NCBI GenBank assembly: GCA_964501985.1
Contig: CAZCVY010000007.1
Location: 1 to 64,000, forward strand
Direction of reading: 5' to 3'
Source: Bog-366 sp964501985
GTDB lineage: Bacteria > Acidobacteriota > Terriglobia > UBA7540
DNA: 64,000 bases
The notes beneath the pieces were generated by a model. That model saw only the letters and a list, made by a program, of their open reading frames with translations. It was not told where the DNA came from and ran no database searches. Position numbers and translations under genes: made by a program. Below, one piece after another: positions 26,771 to 35,132 of the stretch. The first letter of the stretch is position 1. The number at the start of each line of letters is the position of its first letter.

Positions 26771-27871
26771 CTATACGACGGTCGCGTATCGATGGACAGG
26801 CTGCGGTCTTCCGGGGCTGAGACTTTGGATGGCGCCAATCTGGAGTTGAATCTTGTCGCCACACTGAGCCTTCAGGTGCTCTCCGACGGTGAATTGCAGT
26901 TCCTCCGGGAACATTTGGACGCGGGCGTTGAAGACCATGGTCGTGGGAGTGGACCCGGAAAGCTGGCCCCGCACGCTTACTTTTCCTTTTGAACTGGTCA
27001 GATTGGCACTTAAGGATTGATTGTTCGGGGATACTATCAGCATTTTCATGTGAGCGATCTCGGCCGACTTGCTGGCGAACGTCCGTTGCAGGCCTTCCAT
27101 CAAGCCCAAGCTCCACGGCCCCCATTCAATGTGCTCTTTGGGGGAAAGAGACGCAGTAGCATTCAGCCAGCCCAGGACCGCTTCGCCTTCGGCGTAGGTG
27201 TCATAATCCACTTCCGCAATCGTCTGGCCAACCGGAGATTGCCGCTGCACGCGCTCGAGCCACTGCGCGACGCCTGCCCCTTCGAGAGCCGACATCGCGA
27301 GGAGGGGCGTGCGAGGAAACTGATTCCGCAGAACGTCTTCGAGCTTTTCAAATTCTGACACGGCGATTTGATCCGCCTTGTTCAACGCGATGATGTCGGC
27401 CTCCTCCAGTTGCTTGCGGAGGATGTATCGCGCGCTGGAATGGAGCGGGTTGAGGGGGCTCTTGTCCAGGGCATCGCGCAGACGCGTGGGGTCAATCAGC
27501 ACGGTGAAAGGCGCCAAATCGAACTGATCGGCAAGCCTGTCCTTGAGCGGCTGGAGCACCGTGGCGGAAAGGTCCGTGCAACTGCCGACCGGTTCCCCCA
27601 TGATGATGCCGGGATTAGCCGCTTGAATTAGATCGTTCGCGGTAGCCACCATTTCATCAAACTTGCAACAGAAACAGCCTCCGGCGATTTCGCCAACCGT
27701 CCATCCTGCCTGCTGGAAAAGACCGGTGTCCACCAAGCCGGGGGCTTGGTCATTGGTGATCAGCGCAACGCGATGGCCTTCCTGCCGTAGTTGCTCTGCA
27801 GCGTGCCAGAGTAGTGTGGTTTTTCCCGTGCCGAGGAATCCACCCACTAGAATCAGTTTCCGTTTTTTCAT
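26771..27871 (-). CDS. CobW/G3E-family GTPase
   Basis: A 366-residue G3E GTPase. It has the P-loop VGGFLGTGKTTLL (residues 8-20), the family metal-binding motif GGCFCCK (about 70-76), a switch-like MGEPVGSCTDL, and the NKAD guanine motif (about 164-167). The C-terminal region (about 240-366) is longer and less typical than the usual CobW_C domain. G3E proteins insert or deliver metals (Zn, Co, Ni, Fe) to target enzymes; the metal is not predictable here. I chose the ATG at 27871 because it is followed directly by the beta strand before the P-loop. It lies downstream of the polysaccharide cluster on the same strand but need not be part of it. Confidence 0.88.
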   Translation of the reverse strand: MKKRKLILVGGFLGTGKTTLLWHAAEQLRQEGHRVALITNDQAPGLVDTGLFQQAGWTVGEIAGGCFCCKFDEMVATANDLIQAANPGIIMGEPVGSCTDLSATVLQPLKDRLADQFDLAPFTVLIDPTRLRDALDKSPLNPLHSSARYILRKQLEEADIIALNKADQIAVSEFEKLEDVLRNQFPRTPLLAMSALEGAGVAQWLERVQRQSPVGQTIAEVDYDTYAEGEAVLGWLNATASLSPKEHIEWGPWSLGLMEGLQRTFASKSAEIAHMKMLIVSPNNQSLSANLTSSKGKVSVRGQLSGSTPTTMVFNARVQMFPEELQFTVGEHLKAQCGDKIQLQIGAIQSLSPGRPQPVHRYATVV

Positions 27872-27955
27872 TACTAGAGATCCTCTCTTAGAAATGCCTG
27901 CTGCACCACGTTTGAACGTCATGTTCTCAACGAATGGTGACTCGTTGGGGCACCC

Positions 27956-27988
27956 CTCGTGGGTGCTCTGCCGGTGGGCACCCACGAG
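27956..27988. repeat. 11-bp hairpin between GT2 and G3E genes
   Basis: Perfect arms CTCGTGGGTGC (27956-27966) and GCACCCACGAG (27978-27988) around an 11-base loop. It lies in the 125 bases between the last glycosyltransferase gene and the G3E GTPase, both on the minus strand. There is no T tract, so a terminator role is unproven; it may be a repeat element. Confidence 0.7.
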
Positions 27989-27996
27989 AAGCGCGC

Positions 27997-28947
27997 CTAC
28001 GTCCCGATGAGAGTCGAGAACGCGGCGGCAACATTTCCCCCAACCCGGCGGAAGTGCGCCCCGTCCAGCCGTGTGACTCCCCAAAAAACGCTGATCGAAG
28101 CCCTGATCGCCAGCGCGAATACGCATGCCACGGTGGACAGTTCGGGATGCTTGCGGACAAAATAAAGGCGGTTCAGGACTTCTTTTTTTCCGAACAAATA
28201 GGGGTCAGTGCGGCCAATGGGCGAAGGATAATGGCGGAACCGCGCCTCGGCCAACACCACCAGCTGATACTGTCTGCTAATACTGTAGCTAAAATCTAAA
28301 TCCTCAAGATAGCTGTAATCCTGATACCACTCATCGAAGCGGTGCTCCGCGAGAACCTGGCGATGGTAGACCACCGCCGTGCTGGGCAGCCACTGCACTT
28401 CTTGATTTTGCGCGACGCAGCCGAGCAGGGTTTGAAATCCCGAACGCAGCACCACGCCACCGCGGGCGTCGTACAGGGCCAGGCGCGAGGCGAGGGGCAG
28501 CGACTTTAAGCGCGAGGCGAAAACCGGCGTCTGATTTTCCAGGTTGCAGCTCACTCCGCCGAGGCCGGGGGGCGAAGACTGCCAGAAATCCCCGATCGCC
28601 GCGAGCGCCTGGGGCTCGAGCACAATGTCGTCGTCCATGAAGCCGATCAACTCAATTTCGCGCGGCACGCATTCGATGCCGCGATTGCGCTTGGCCGACG
28701 CCGACCCGCGAGGGAATGTGGTGACCAGGATGTTCAACTGAGGGAACGCGCGCGCTAGCTCGTTCCCTTCCCCGGCCTCGTCGACGATGACCACTTGCGC
28801 GGGCAAGCGCGTCTGCGCGGCCACACTGCTGAGCATTTTCCGCAGATCATCGCACCGGCCAACGGTGGCAATGACGATCGCAATTTCGCCGGAAGGAAGT
28901 GTCATGAGTTTGTGGGCGCCTGAACCGAGCGATGGAATCGCCCGCAT
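27997..28947 (-). CDS. GT2-family glycosyltransferase
   Basis: A 316-residue GT-A enzyme. The core begins IAIVIATVGRCDDLRKMLSS (about residues 22-41), with VVIVDEAG, the metal-binding FMDDDIVLEP (about 103-112) and EDLDFSYSISR (about 218-228). It should transfer a sugar with inversion to a lipid-linked or protein acceptor at the membrane. An alternative start at 28905 (MTLPSGEIA) is equally likely; neither has a good Shine-Dalgarno. It is the last glycosyltransferase of the 28-52 kb polysaccharide locus and is separated from the upstream GT4 by a perfect hairpin. Confidence 0.87.
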   Translation of the reverse strand: MRAIPSLGSGAHKLMTLPSGEIAIVIATVGRCDDLRKMLSSVAAQTRLPAQVVIVDEAGEGNELARAFPQLNILVTTFPRGSASAKRNRGIECVPREIELIGFMDDDIVLEPQALAAIGDFWQSSPPGLGGVSCNLENQTPVFASRLKSLPLASRLALYDARGGVVLRSGFQTLLGCVAQNQEVQWLPSTAVVYHRQVLAEHRFDEWYQDYSYLEDLDFSYSISRQYQLVVLAEARFRHYPSPIGRTDPYLFGKKEVLNRLYFVRKHPELSTVACVFALAIRASISVFWGVTRLDGAHFRRVGGNVAAAFSTLIGT

Positions 28948-28963
28948 AGCGACGGCTACCGTT

Positions 28964-29009
28964 CGTAGCGCGGGCGTCTCGCCCGCTGGGGCGAGACGCC
29001 CGCGCTACG
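28964..29009. repeat. Perfect 21-bp hairpin with CGTAGCG ends
   Basis: Arms at 28964-28984 and 28989-29009 are perfect reverse complements, with a 4-base loop. It lies in the short gap between two glycosyltransferase genes on the minus strand, two bases past the stop of the upstream gene. The outer ends read CGTAGCG and CGCTACG. The same ends occur in hairpins near 32.66 and 62.6 kb, so it belongs to a dispersed family. Confidence 0.88.
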
Positions 29010-29010
29010 A

Positions 29011-30207
29011 TCACGCTCGCTGCGCCAGGAATTCCGCCACGACTTTCCGCATGGCGGCCTGGAAATTCTCCACGGAAAAGGCCTGGGAGGTGCGCTGCAA
29101 GTGAGCGCGCAGCCGTTCCTCCTCGGCCTCGCTGGCGAGAACGGCCAGAATCTTTTCCACCGCGTCGGCTTCACTCGCGTAGATCAGCGCCGGATCGTTG
29201 GCAATCTCGACCTGGCCGCCGCCGTTGGGGACGAACGCCACGCACCCGGCCAGCACCATCTCCGCGACCGCCACCCCGAATGCTTCGCTTTGGCAGGCGT
29301 TGATGCCAAAACGGTGCCCCGCCAGCAGCTCCCGCTTCCGATCCCCTTGCACCCAACCTTCCAGGTAGACCCAATCGCGAAATCGCTCGGCCAAGCCGCG
29401 GATTGTTTTCGCGTAATCGGAGTTGTCCATCCCACCGAGGATGTGCAAGTGGACATCGTGCCCCCGCTCGCGAACTCGCCGCAGGATTTCAATAACCGAA
29501 TGTACGCATTTCTCCGCCGAAACCCTTCCCAAGCACACAAACCCTCTTTCCCGTTTTGTCGCGGGGATATGCGGACTATCCACAATGACCGGCGGGTAAA
29601 CGACCTGGGAATGGACTCCGCATTTTGTCAAAAGCCGGTCAGCGGTCCACGCAGAATTGGCGAGAGTGACGTTCTGCTTCCAAGCTTCGGGATTGCTCGC
29701 GGCGATGCGGTCGCCGAATCCCAAGTAGGCGCGGCGCACCCAGGTATCTCCATAAAACCACTTCTTGCGCGTGCGGAAAGTCGGATGCAGATCCAAGCGC
29801 CATTCATCCATAAAGGAGAAGTCCGCGATGATTTGCACTCCGGGCTTGCCGAAGCCCATGGGGCCGTAACCACTGATGAGAACCGCAAACTCCGCAGCGA
29901 CGCGATTGATGTAGCGCTGGAGGAATCGCCACCTCAGGGCGGAAAATCTTGTCGTGCTTCGCAATCCCCACGGCAGCGCCACACGCCGCGTGGAGAAGTC
30001 TCCCGGCGAAAGCGACGTTCCATAGTAGGCATTCAGCCGCTCGACGTCGACGTTCCCCATGGAGATCAAAGTCAAGTCATACTCGCGCCTGAGAGCGTCG
30101 ATGGTCCAAAGGACAGCAGCCTCGGATCCTCCGAAGCCCATCTCGGGGTGAACGAGCGCGACCTTCGCCCGCGAGGTTGTGAGCCGGCCTGTGGTCATCG
30201 TCGTCAT
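29011..30207 (-). CDS. GT4-family glycosyltransferase
   Basis: A 398-residue GT-B enzyme. It opens KVALVHPEMGFGGSEAAVLW and carries the E-x7-E motif in SEAFGVAVAEMVLAG (about residues 320-334), with ADFSFMDEWR and VCLGRVSAEKCV as other GT4 landmarks. The start at 30207 overlaps the stop of the upstream GT4 as ATGA, which indicates translational coupling and decides against a longer in-frame start. It acts on the cytoplasmic face of the membrane in repeat-unit assembly. Donor and linkage are not readable. Confidence 0.9.
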   Translation of the reverse strand: MTTMTTGRLTTSRAKVALVHPEMGFGGSEAAVLWTIDALRREYDLTLISMGNVDVERLNAYYGTSLSPGDFSTRRVALPWGLRSTTRFSALRWRFLQRYINRVAAEFAVLISGYGPMGFGKPGVQIIADFSFMDEWRLDLHPTFRTRKKWFYGDTWVRRAYLGFGDRIAASNPEAWKQNVTLANSAWTADRLLTKCGVHSQVVYPPVIVDSPHIPATKRERGFVCLGRVSAEKCVHSVIEILRRVRERGHDVHLHILGGMDNSDYAKTIRGLAERFRDWVYLEGWVQGDRKRELLAGHRFGINACQSEAFGVAVAEMVLAGCVAFVPNGGGQVEIANDPALIYASEADAVEKILAVLASEAEEERLRAHLQRTSQAFSVENFQAAMRKVVAEFLAQRA

Positions 30208-31469
30208 ACTGAACGCTCGAAGCGCTCTGCCCAGGTGCGAACGTAGTTCTTCACCCCCTGAGGCAAAAGCTTGCGCCATGCCGCCCCCGGCAGTTTGGGA
30301 ACCCGAATCTCCGACACCGGAATCGGCGTATATTCGAAGGGGTCCTGAACGAGAGCTTCCTGAAAGACCAGATCGTGGTCGCGCACGACGCGGTCAAGCG
30401 AGAAGCGATCGCGAATCGTTCCGCGAGCGGCAGTCGAAAAATCTCCCAGCTTCTTTCGGTTCCTGGAGAGCTTCTCGATCTCGAGCGAAAAATCCGCAGC
30501 GCTTCCCGCCGGGCACAGCATGCCATTCACTCCGTGCTCGACCACGAAATCGGTACCCCCAGCGATTCTGGACACAACGGGGACGCAGCCGCAAGCCATA
30601 GCTTCCAGCAGGGCCCAGGAGTGGCCCTCGTAGCGTGACGGCAGAAGCAGCAGATGCGCGCGTTGCAGCAAGGGTATCGATTTCGTCCGCGGCAAGTAAC
30701 CATGGAACGTCACGCGGTCGGCGAGATTTGCCGAGCCAAACGCTGCGCGCAAGCGGTCGCCGTCGCCGCCCTCGCCGATGATGTCCAAATGGAATTCAAC
30801 GCCCGACGCCGCAAGCCGGCGGGCGATAAGCGGGAGCAGCATCACACCTTTTTGATTCTCATCAAGCCGGCCGAGGAATGCCAGCCGCAGGCTTCCCTGG
30901 AAGTCGCGAACGGCGCCGGGGGTAAATGTTTCAATCTCGACTCCCCCAGGAATGACGGCGCATTTTTCCGGGGGAACCGCCCAATCCCGGATCAAGTCGC
31001 TTTGTTGCCGCGGAGTCTCGACAATGATTTTGCTGGTTCGGGAAAGGCATGCGGCGGCCATTGCGTAGCTTCGGCGCGTGATCGTGCCGGAACGGGTGAC
31101 CAGCTTGACCCGGGCGGGCAAGGCGGGCGCGGCGGCCAGGGTGAACATCTGCTCAGCGCAAAATACCAAATCGATTTTTCGCTCACCCACCCAGCGGACA
31201 AATTCCGCCGCGGCCAGGCACACGTTCGGATTGCCGGGCGCCAGGACCTCCAGATCGTCGCCGGCAAATCTCGAATCAACTTTGGCGGATGCCTCGCCCC
31301 CCGCTGTAACTCCCAGGATTTCCCAGCCGCGCTCGCGGAGGCCGCCACCCACGACTCGATAGACCGTGGTGACACCACTCAAGACCGGGGAAATGCACCA
31401 AGCAATCCTGCCCTTTGACCTTGCGGTCGCGACCATGACGTCACCTGAGGTCCCCTGGCTTCGCGGCAA
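30204..31469 (-). CDS. GT4-family glycosyltransferase
   Basis: A 421-residue GT-B enzyme. It shows GRIAWCISPVLSGVTTVYR near the start, GSLRLAFLGRLDENQKG at the domain junction and the E-x7-E motif in SRYEGHSWALLEAMACGCVPVVS. A start 11 codons later (31436) is possible. It is coupled by ATGA overlap to the next glycosyltransferase downstream. It is part of the same run of four glycosyltransferases after the flippase gene. Confidence 0.9.
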   Translation of the reverse strand: MPRSQGTSGDVMVATARSKGRIAWCISPVLSGVTTVYRVVGGGLRERGWEILGVTAGGEASAKVDSRFAGDDLEVLAPGNPNVCLAAAEFVRWVGERKIDLVFCAEQMFTLAAAPALPARVKLVTRSGTITRRSYAMAAACLSRTSKIIVETPRQQSDLIRDWAVPPEKCAVIPGGVEIETFTPGAVRDFQGSLRLAFLGRLDENQKGVMLLPLIARRLAASGVEFHLDIIGEGGDGDRLRAAFGSANLADRVTFHGYLPRTKSIPLLQRAHLLLLPSRYEGHSWALLEAMACGCVPVVSRIAGGTDFVVEHGVNGMLCPAGSAADFSLEIEKLSRNRKKLGDFSTAARGTIRDRFSLDRVVRDHDLVFQEALVQDPFEYTPIPVSEIRVPKLPGAAWRKLLPQGVKNYVRTWAERFERSV

Positions 31470-31511
31470 TAACGGGTCGACCTCTCCTATTCTTCCACGG
31501 ATTGCTGAACT

Positions 31512-32633
31512 CTAGCGGCCGGCCGGAGTTTCGCCGTCCGAGCCAACGTCGCGCGGATCATGTCTTTTCCACTTTCCACTCACGCCACGGTAGCCGTCAA
31601 AGAGGCCGGACGCAATCGCCTGGGCTGCAGCATAGCGGCGATGCAGAATGTTCTTGGCCGCTCTCCCCAACGCGCGGGGAAGGTTGACGACGCGGACAAT
31701 GAACCTCCCGGCGCGAGATAATTCCCGGGAGAGCAGTAAAGCGTTTCGGTGCGAGTAATAATACTCGCGGCAGTTGTATTTCCCCCCCGAACTGGCTGCT
31801 CCCTTATGCCGAACCTCAGCGTCATTCACCCGGATGCAGAAGTATCCGAGTTTTCGCGCCCGCACGGAAATCCCCACATCCTCAAGGTACATGAAGAACC
31901 GTTCGTGCAAATACTCGCCATGGGTTAAGTAGAGGGTGCGAAGCATCTCGCTTCGCATCATCATGGCCGATCCATGTGCGGCGATCACTTCCTGATAGTT
32001 GTCCCGGGCCGGGAACGAGCCCATTTTTTCTCCGAAAAACCTCTCGAACTGGATTTGCCAGCGGGGAGGAATCCACGGCCTCTCGGGGGTCTTCGCGCCG
32101 GCGTTGAAGACGGCAGCCTCAGCGATCCCCGCCTTGGCATTCTCGATGGTCTCGACGAGGCGACCAAGGCAATTGGGCGAAATCATCGCGTCATTATTCA
32201 AAAGCAGAACGAAGTCCACTGGCCGATTCCGCGCGAGAGCGTAGTGAATCGTCACGTTGTTGCCGCCGGCGAAACCCAGGTTCTCCTCATTCCGGATCAG
32301 GACCATGCGGGCAGGCGATGATGCTTCATTAAGGCACTGCTCTTTCTGTTCGTCGCCGCCGCGGAGAGCCGTTGCGCGGTCGTAGTCGCCCAACACTTTT
32401 CCGGCGCCCAGCTTACGTCCGGCCCAATCCTTGATCCGTTCCGTCGAATCGTCCCGCGAGCCATTGTCGGCGACGAGGGCCAGAAAGTTGGGGTAATCAA
32501 GTTGCAGGACGGACTCAAGGCACTCGAGCGTGTCGGTCCAGCCATTCCAGTTCAAGATGCTAATCGCCACCAGAGGACGGGACTCTTGCACCGGCTGCTT
32601 GTCGATCCCAGACTCTGCATTACCAAGTCGCAA
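31512..32633 (-). CDS. GT2-family glycosyltransferase, rhamnosyltransferase-like
   Basis: A 373-residue GT-A enzyme. It opens VAISILNWNGWTDTLECLES (about residues 22-41), followed by DNGSRDDS, the DxD-type LLLNNDAMISP (about 143-153), and a late ERFFMYLEDVGISVRARKLG block. This WNG...LEDVDL-type pattern is common in rhamnosyltransferases of the WbbL/RfbN kind, which fits the rhamnose genes in the same cluster, but the donor is not proven. It uses a divalent metal and inverts configuration. It is followed by two coupled GT4 genes. Confidence 0.88.
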   Translation of the reverse strand: MRLGNAESGIDKQPVQESRPLVAISILNWNGWTDTLECLESVLQLDYPNFLALVADNGSRDDSTERIKDWAGRKLGAGKVLGDYDRATALRGGDEQKEQCLNEASSPARMVLIRNEENLGFAGGNNVTIHYALARNRPVDFVLLLNNDAMISPNCLGRLVETIENAKAGIAEAAVFNAGAKTPERPWIPPRWQIQFERFFGEKMGSFPARDNYQEVIAAHGSAMMMRSEMLRTLYLTHGEYLHERFFMYLEDVGISVRARKLGYFCIRVNDAEVRHKGAASSGGKYNCREYYYSHRNALLLSRELSRAGRFIVRVVNLPRALGRAAKNILHRRYAAAQAIASGLFDGYRGVSGKWKRHDPRDVGSDGETPAGR

Positions 32634-32661
32634 TTTTTTGATTTCCTAGGCAAATGCATTT

Positions 32662-32707
32662 CGTAGCGGCAGGCCTCGTGCCTGCCCAAGAGGGGCGCCA
32701 CTACGAG
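32662..32707. repeat. Short hairpin with GTAGCG ends at the flippase 3' end
   Basis: Bounded by CGTAGCG on the left and CACTACG on the right, with an inner GCAGGC/GCCTGC hairpin around a 5-base loop. It overlaps the last codons of the flippase gene. It resembles the element at 28964-29009 in its outer ends, though it is shorter and imperfect. Confidence 0.6.
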
Positions 32708-34221
32708 GCGCGGTGCGCACCCATATTTTTCAACATGCCATGCGCATAAATGAATATCGCCGCCGCAGCGACAAAGGTCACGAGCGCGGCGGCCCAGATG
32801 ACGCCGGAGATTCCGAAGGCCTTGGCCATGGCGATCTTCACCACGACGTTGCCGATGGCTTGCAGGACCGACACCACCACCTGAACCTTTAGCTTATTAA
32901 CCCCGCACAAGAACATGTAGATGGCGTTTCCGGCAACGGTGATGATGGTCCAGGCGGCCATGCCCGCGAGCAAAGGATAAGTCGGCTGAACCTGAGTCCC
33001 CACCCAAATGCGCACGATCGGTTTTCCGAACACCGCAAGCGCCAGGGCCACCGGACCGAAGGTCAAAACACTATAACCAAGGGAATGATAAAACGTCGTA
33101 CGGACCCACTTCACATCTCCGCGGCCCAGCGCTTCTCCATAAGCAGGCCACAGGGGAGCCACGAACATGATGGCGATGGTGGAGAGCAATATAAAGAGGC
33201 GCATGGGGACCGCGAATTGTGTAACCGCCGCCGGTCCCAGCACCTGCGTCAGGACAATGTTGTCGAGGGGAATCGTAAAGACGCCGCTCGCCTGAAGAAT
33301 AAAGAACATGGCGCCTGTACCCATGATGCGTCGAGCCGCGCCCGTATCCCAGTAATGCCACGCGGGGAACAGCGCGGGACGCATCCATCCAAATTCATAG
33401 ACCCAATTGCCGAAAACCCCTGCGAGTTGACCTCCGAGGATGGCAAGAATCAGCCAAGGCAGCCCGCCGTGCAGGTGGACGGCAACCAGCAAACCAGCCA
33501 ATCCCGCGAGGCTGCCTAGCGCTGTCCAGAGATTCATCACGAACCCCTCCTGATGCCCCGTCTGCACGCGTTGGACGACGTCCAGAGGCAGGTTGAGGAG
33601 GAAGCAAACCAGGAAGACAAAGACCGCCGGCCCGGACTCACGCGCGGCAAGTTCCGAGGAAACGTTGAACACTCGCGGCCAGGGAATGAAAGGGTAAGCC
33701 ACAGCGAACGCTGCCAGCAGTAGAACCGCCACCCCGCACAAGATGAAGAACGCGCTCGACACGTACTTGTGCACGGCCTCGTCATCCTCGCGGCCGCGGG
33801 CGTCGGCAATAGCGTGCAAGAGTCCATTACCGATCCCCAAGTCCGCGAACATCAGGAAGGCAACAATGGAAGTAATGGTCATCCACAGGCCATACCGCTC
33901 GGTGCCGAGGTAACGGATGGTCAGGCGCACGGTGATGAGAGAGGTCACGACTGTCACCCCTTTGGCCATCACCGAGGTAAGGGTGGTCAGCCCGGCGCGG
34001 CGATATCGCTCCTGCGAGCGGCCTTCCGCCGACGCCGTGTCAAAGGGCTTGAGCCTCATCACGCCCTTCAGAGCACGAGCGCGATCGAGTACTCCCTGCA
34101 CGCTGAAGAGCCCGGTAAAGGCTCCGCCCACCGACACTTCGGGCGGAAGCGCCTCCGCTGAGGGAGCCAGTGGCGGATCAGAATCGGGCTGCGAGTTTTC
34201 TACGAGCGGTTCCGATGACAT
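32701..34221 (-). CDS. Wzx-type polysaccharide flippase
   Basis: A 506-residue multi-pass protein with about 12-14 hydrophobic segments beginning near residue 80 (LTTLTSVMAKGVTVVTSLITV). The RYLGTERYGLWMTI motif and overall layout match the MOP/PST flippase family (Wzx), which moves undecaprenyl-PP-linked repeat units across the inner membrane. The N-terminal 70 residues are extra, hydrophilic and Pro/Glu/Ser-rich, unlike standard Wzx proteins. It lies between the sulfotransferase-like gene and four glycosyltransferases on the same strand, and with the Wzy at 45688 defines a Wzx/Wzy-type system. Confidence 0.9.
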   Translation of the reverse strand: MSSEPLVENSQPDSDPPLAPSAEALPPEVSVGGAFTGLFSVQGVLDRARALKGVMRLKPFDTASAEGRSQERYRRAGLTTLTSVMAKGVTVVTSLITVRLTIRYLGTERYGLWMTITSIVAFLMFADLGIGNGLLHAIADARGREDDEAVHKYVSSAFFILCGVAVLLLAAFAVAYPFIPWPRVFNVSSELAARESGPAVFVFLVCFLLNLPLDVVQRVQTGHQEGFVMNLWTALGSLAGLAGLLVAVHLHGGLPWLILAILGGQLAGVFGNWVYEFGWMRPALFPAWHYWDTGAARRIMGTGAMFFILQASGVFTIPLDNIVLTQVLGPAAVTQFAVPMRLFILLSTIAIMFVAPLWPAYGEALGRGDVKWVRTTFYHSLGYSVLTFGPVALALAVFGKPIVRIWVGTQVQPTYPLLAGMAAWTIITVAGNAIYMFLCGVNKLKVQVVVSVLQAIGNVVVKIAMAKAFGISGVIWAAALVTFVAAAAIFIYAHGMLKNMGAHRAS

Positions 34222-34250
34222 TACAATTGATACATACTCAACTTAGGCTC

Positions 34251-35132
34251 TCACAAGTTGTAGCCGATTTTCTCAATTCGCCTTTTTGTCTCTGCATCCA
34301 ATCCATTGATAAAGTCGTTGAATCGAGGAACTTTTTCCTTAACCGCCAAATAGCCATAGGCCTTGGTGCGCGGAGGGAATAACTCTAAACGGCTCAAATC
34401 AAGATCGACCGACATGACTTCCGCGATCTTGGAAAACTCCTTTAACGGGTCAATCATGAAATCCTCCAACCGCAACGCGAGCGTAGCGGATTGGAGATAG
34501 AGCTCAGTTTCCTCAACAAATTCGGGAAAAGACAAGAAACGCGGTCCCGGCGCGGACGCGAAAAAGCCGGGGTCGCCTTTCGCAAAGGCCTCGAATTCAG
34601 CAAAATTCTGTTCCAAATCGGTACAGACATCGCCGGCGTTCTTATAAGCAACGGAGATACCAATAATCATGGTGTGGGTGCGAAGATAGGTCCGCCACCA
34701 AACCCAATTCGTCAGCAACGAATCGAGTGGATGACGATAGACAAAAATCAAATCGGCCAATCCCCATCTGACCGCTTCCAACATACGGCTCGTTACCGCT
34801 GGTAACGCCTGTTCGCGGGAAATATACTTCATTGTGGCATGGCCGCTGTAGATCATCGATGTCGGCACGGGATGCAAGCGGATCGCGAGTACACAGTATT
34901 TCGCCCTTTCTCCAATGTTGTGCGCCATCAGTTCATAGACATACATGCGTCCGGTTCCGAACAGTCCCACGACATAAGCCGTCCTGTCGTTCCCCAGTCG
35001 CGTGATGTACCAACCCCGCTCTACCAAGTGCGCCTGGATGATCGCCGCTTGTTCGCGAAGCGGTCTTCGCTCGAATTTTGCGAGGCGCTCGGGTACCTGC
35101 ATCCGGCGCCACTTATCCAATAACAATCTCAT
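34251..35132 (-). CDS. Sulfotransferase-like protein
   Basis: A 293-residue protein. A strand-loop GLFGTGRMYVYELMAHN (about residues 57-73) resembles the 5'-phosphosulfate-binding loop, and VYRHPLDSLLTNWVW (about 130-144) resembles the 3'-phosphate-binding Arg/Ser helix of sulfotransferases. Such enzymes transfer sulfate from PAPS to sugars or other acceptors. The P-loop lacks the usual Pro-Lys-Ser-Gly order, so activity is not certain. The start at 35132 overlaps the stop of the upstream GT4 as ATGA, which favours it over the ATG four codons earlier. It suggests a sulfated polysaccharide. Confidence 0.68.
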   Translation of the reverse strand: MRLLLDKWRRMQVPERLAKFERRPLREQAAIIQAHLVERGWYITRLGNDRTAYVVGLFGTGRMYVYELMAHNIGERAKYCVLAIRLHPVPTSMIYSGHATMKYISREQALPAVTSRMLEAVRWGLADLIFVYRHPLDSLLTNWVWWRTYLRTHTMIIGISVAYKNAGDVCTDLEQNFAEFEAFAKGDPGFFASAPGPRFLSFPEFVEETELYLQSATLALRLEDFMIDPLKEFSKIAEVMSVDLDLSRLELFPPRTKAYGYLAVKEKVPRFNDFINGLDAETKRRIEKIGYNL

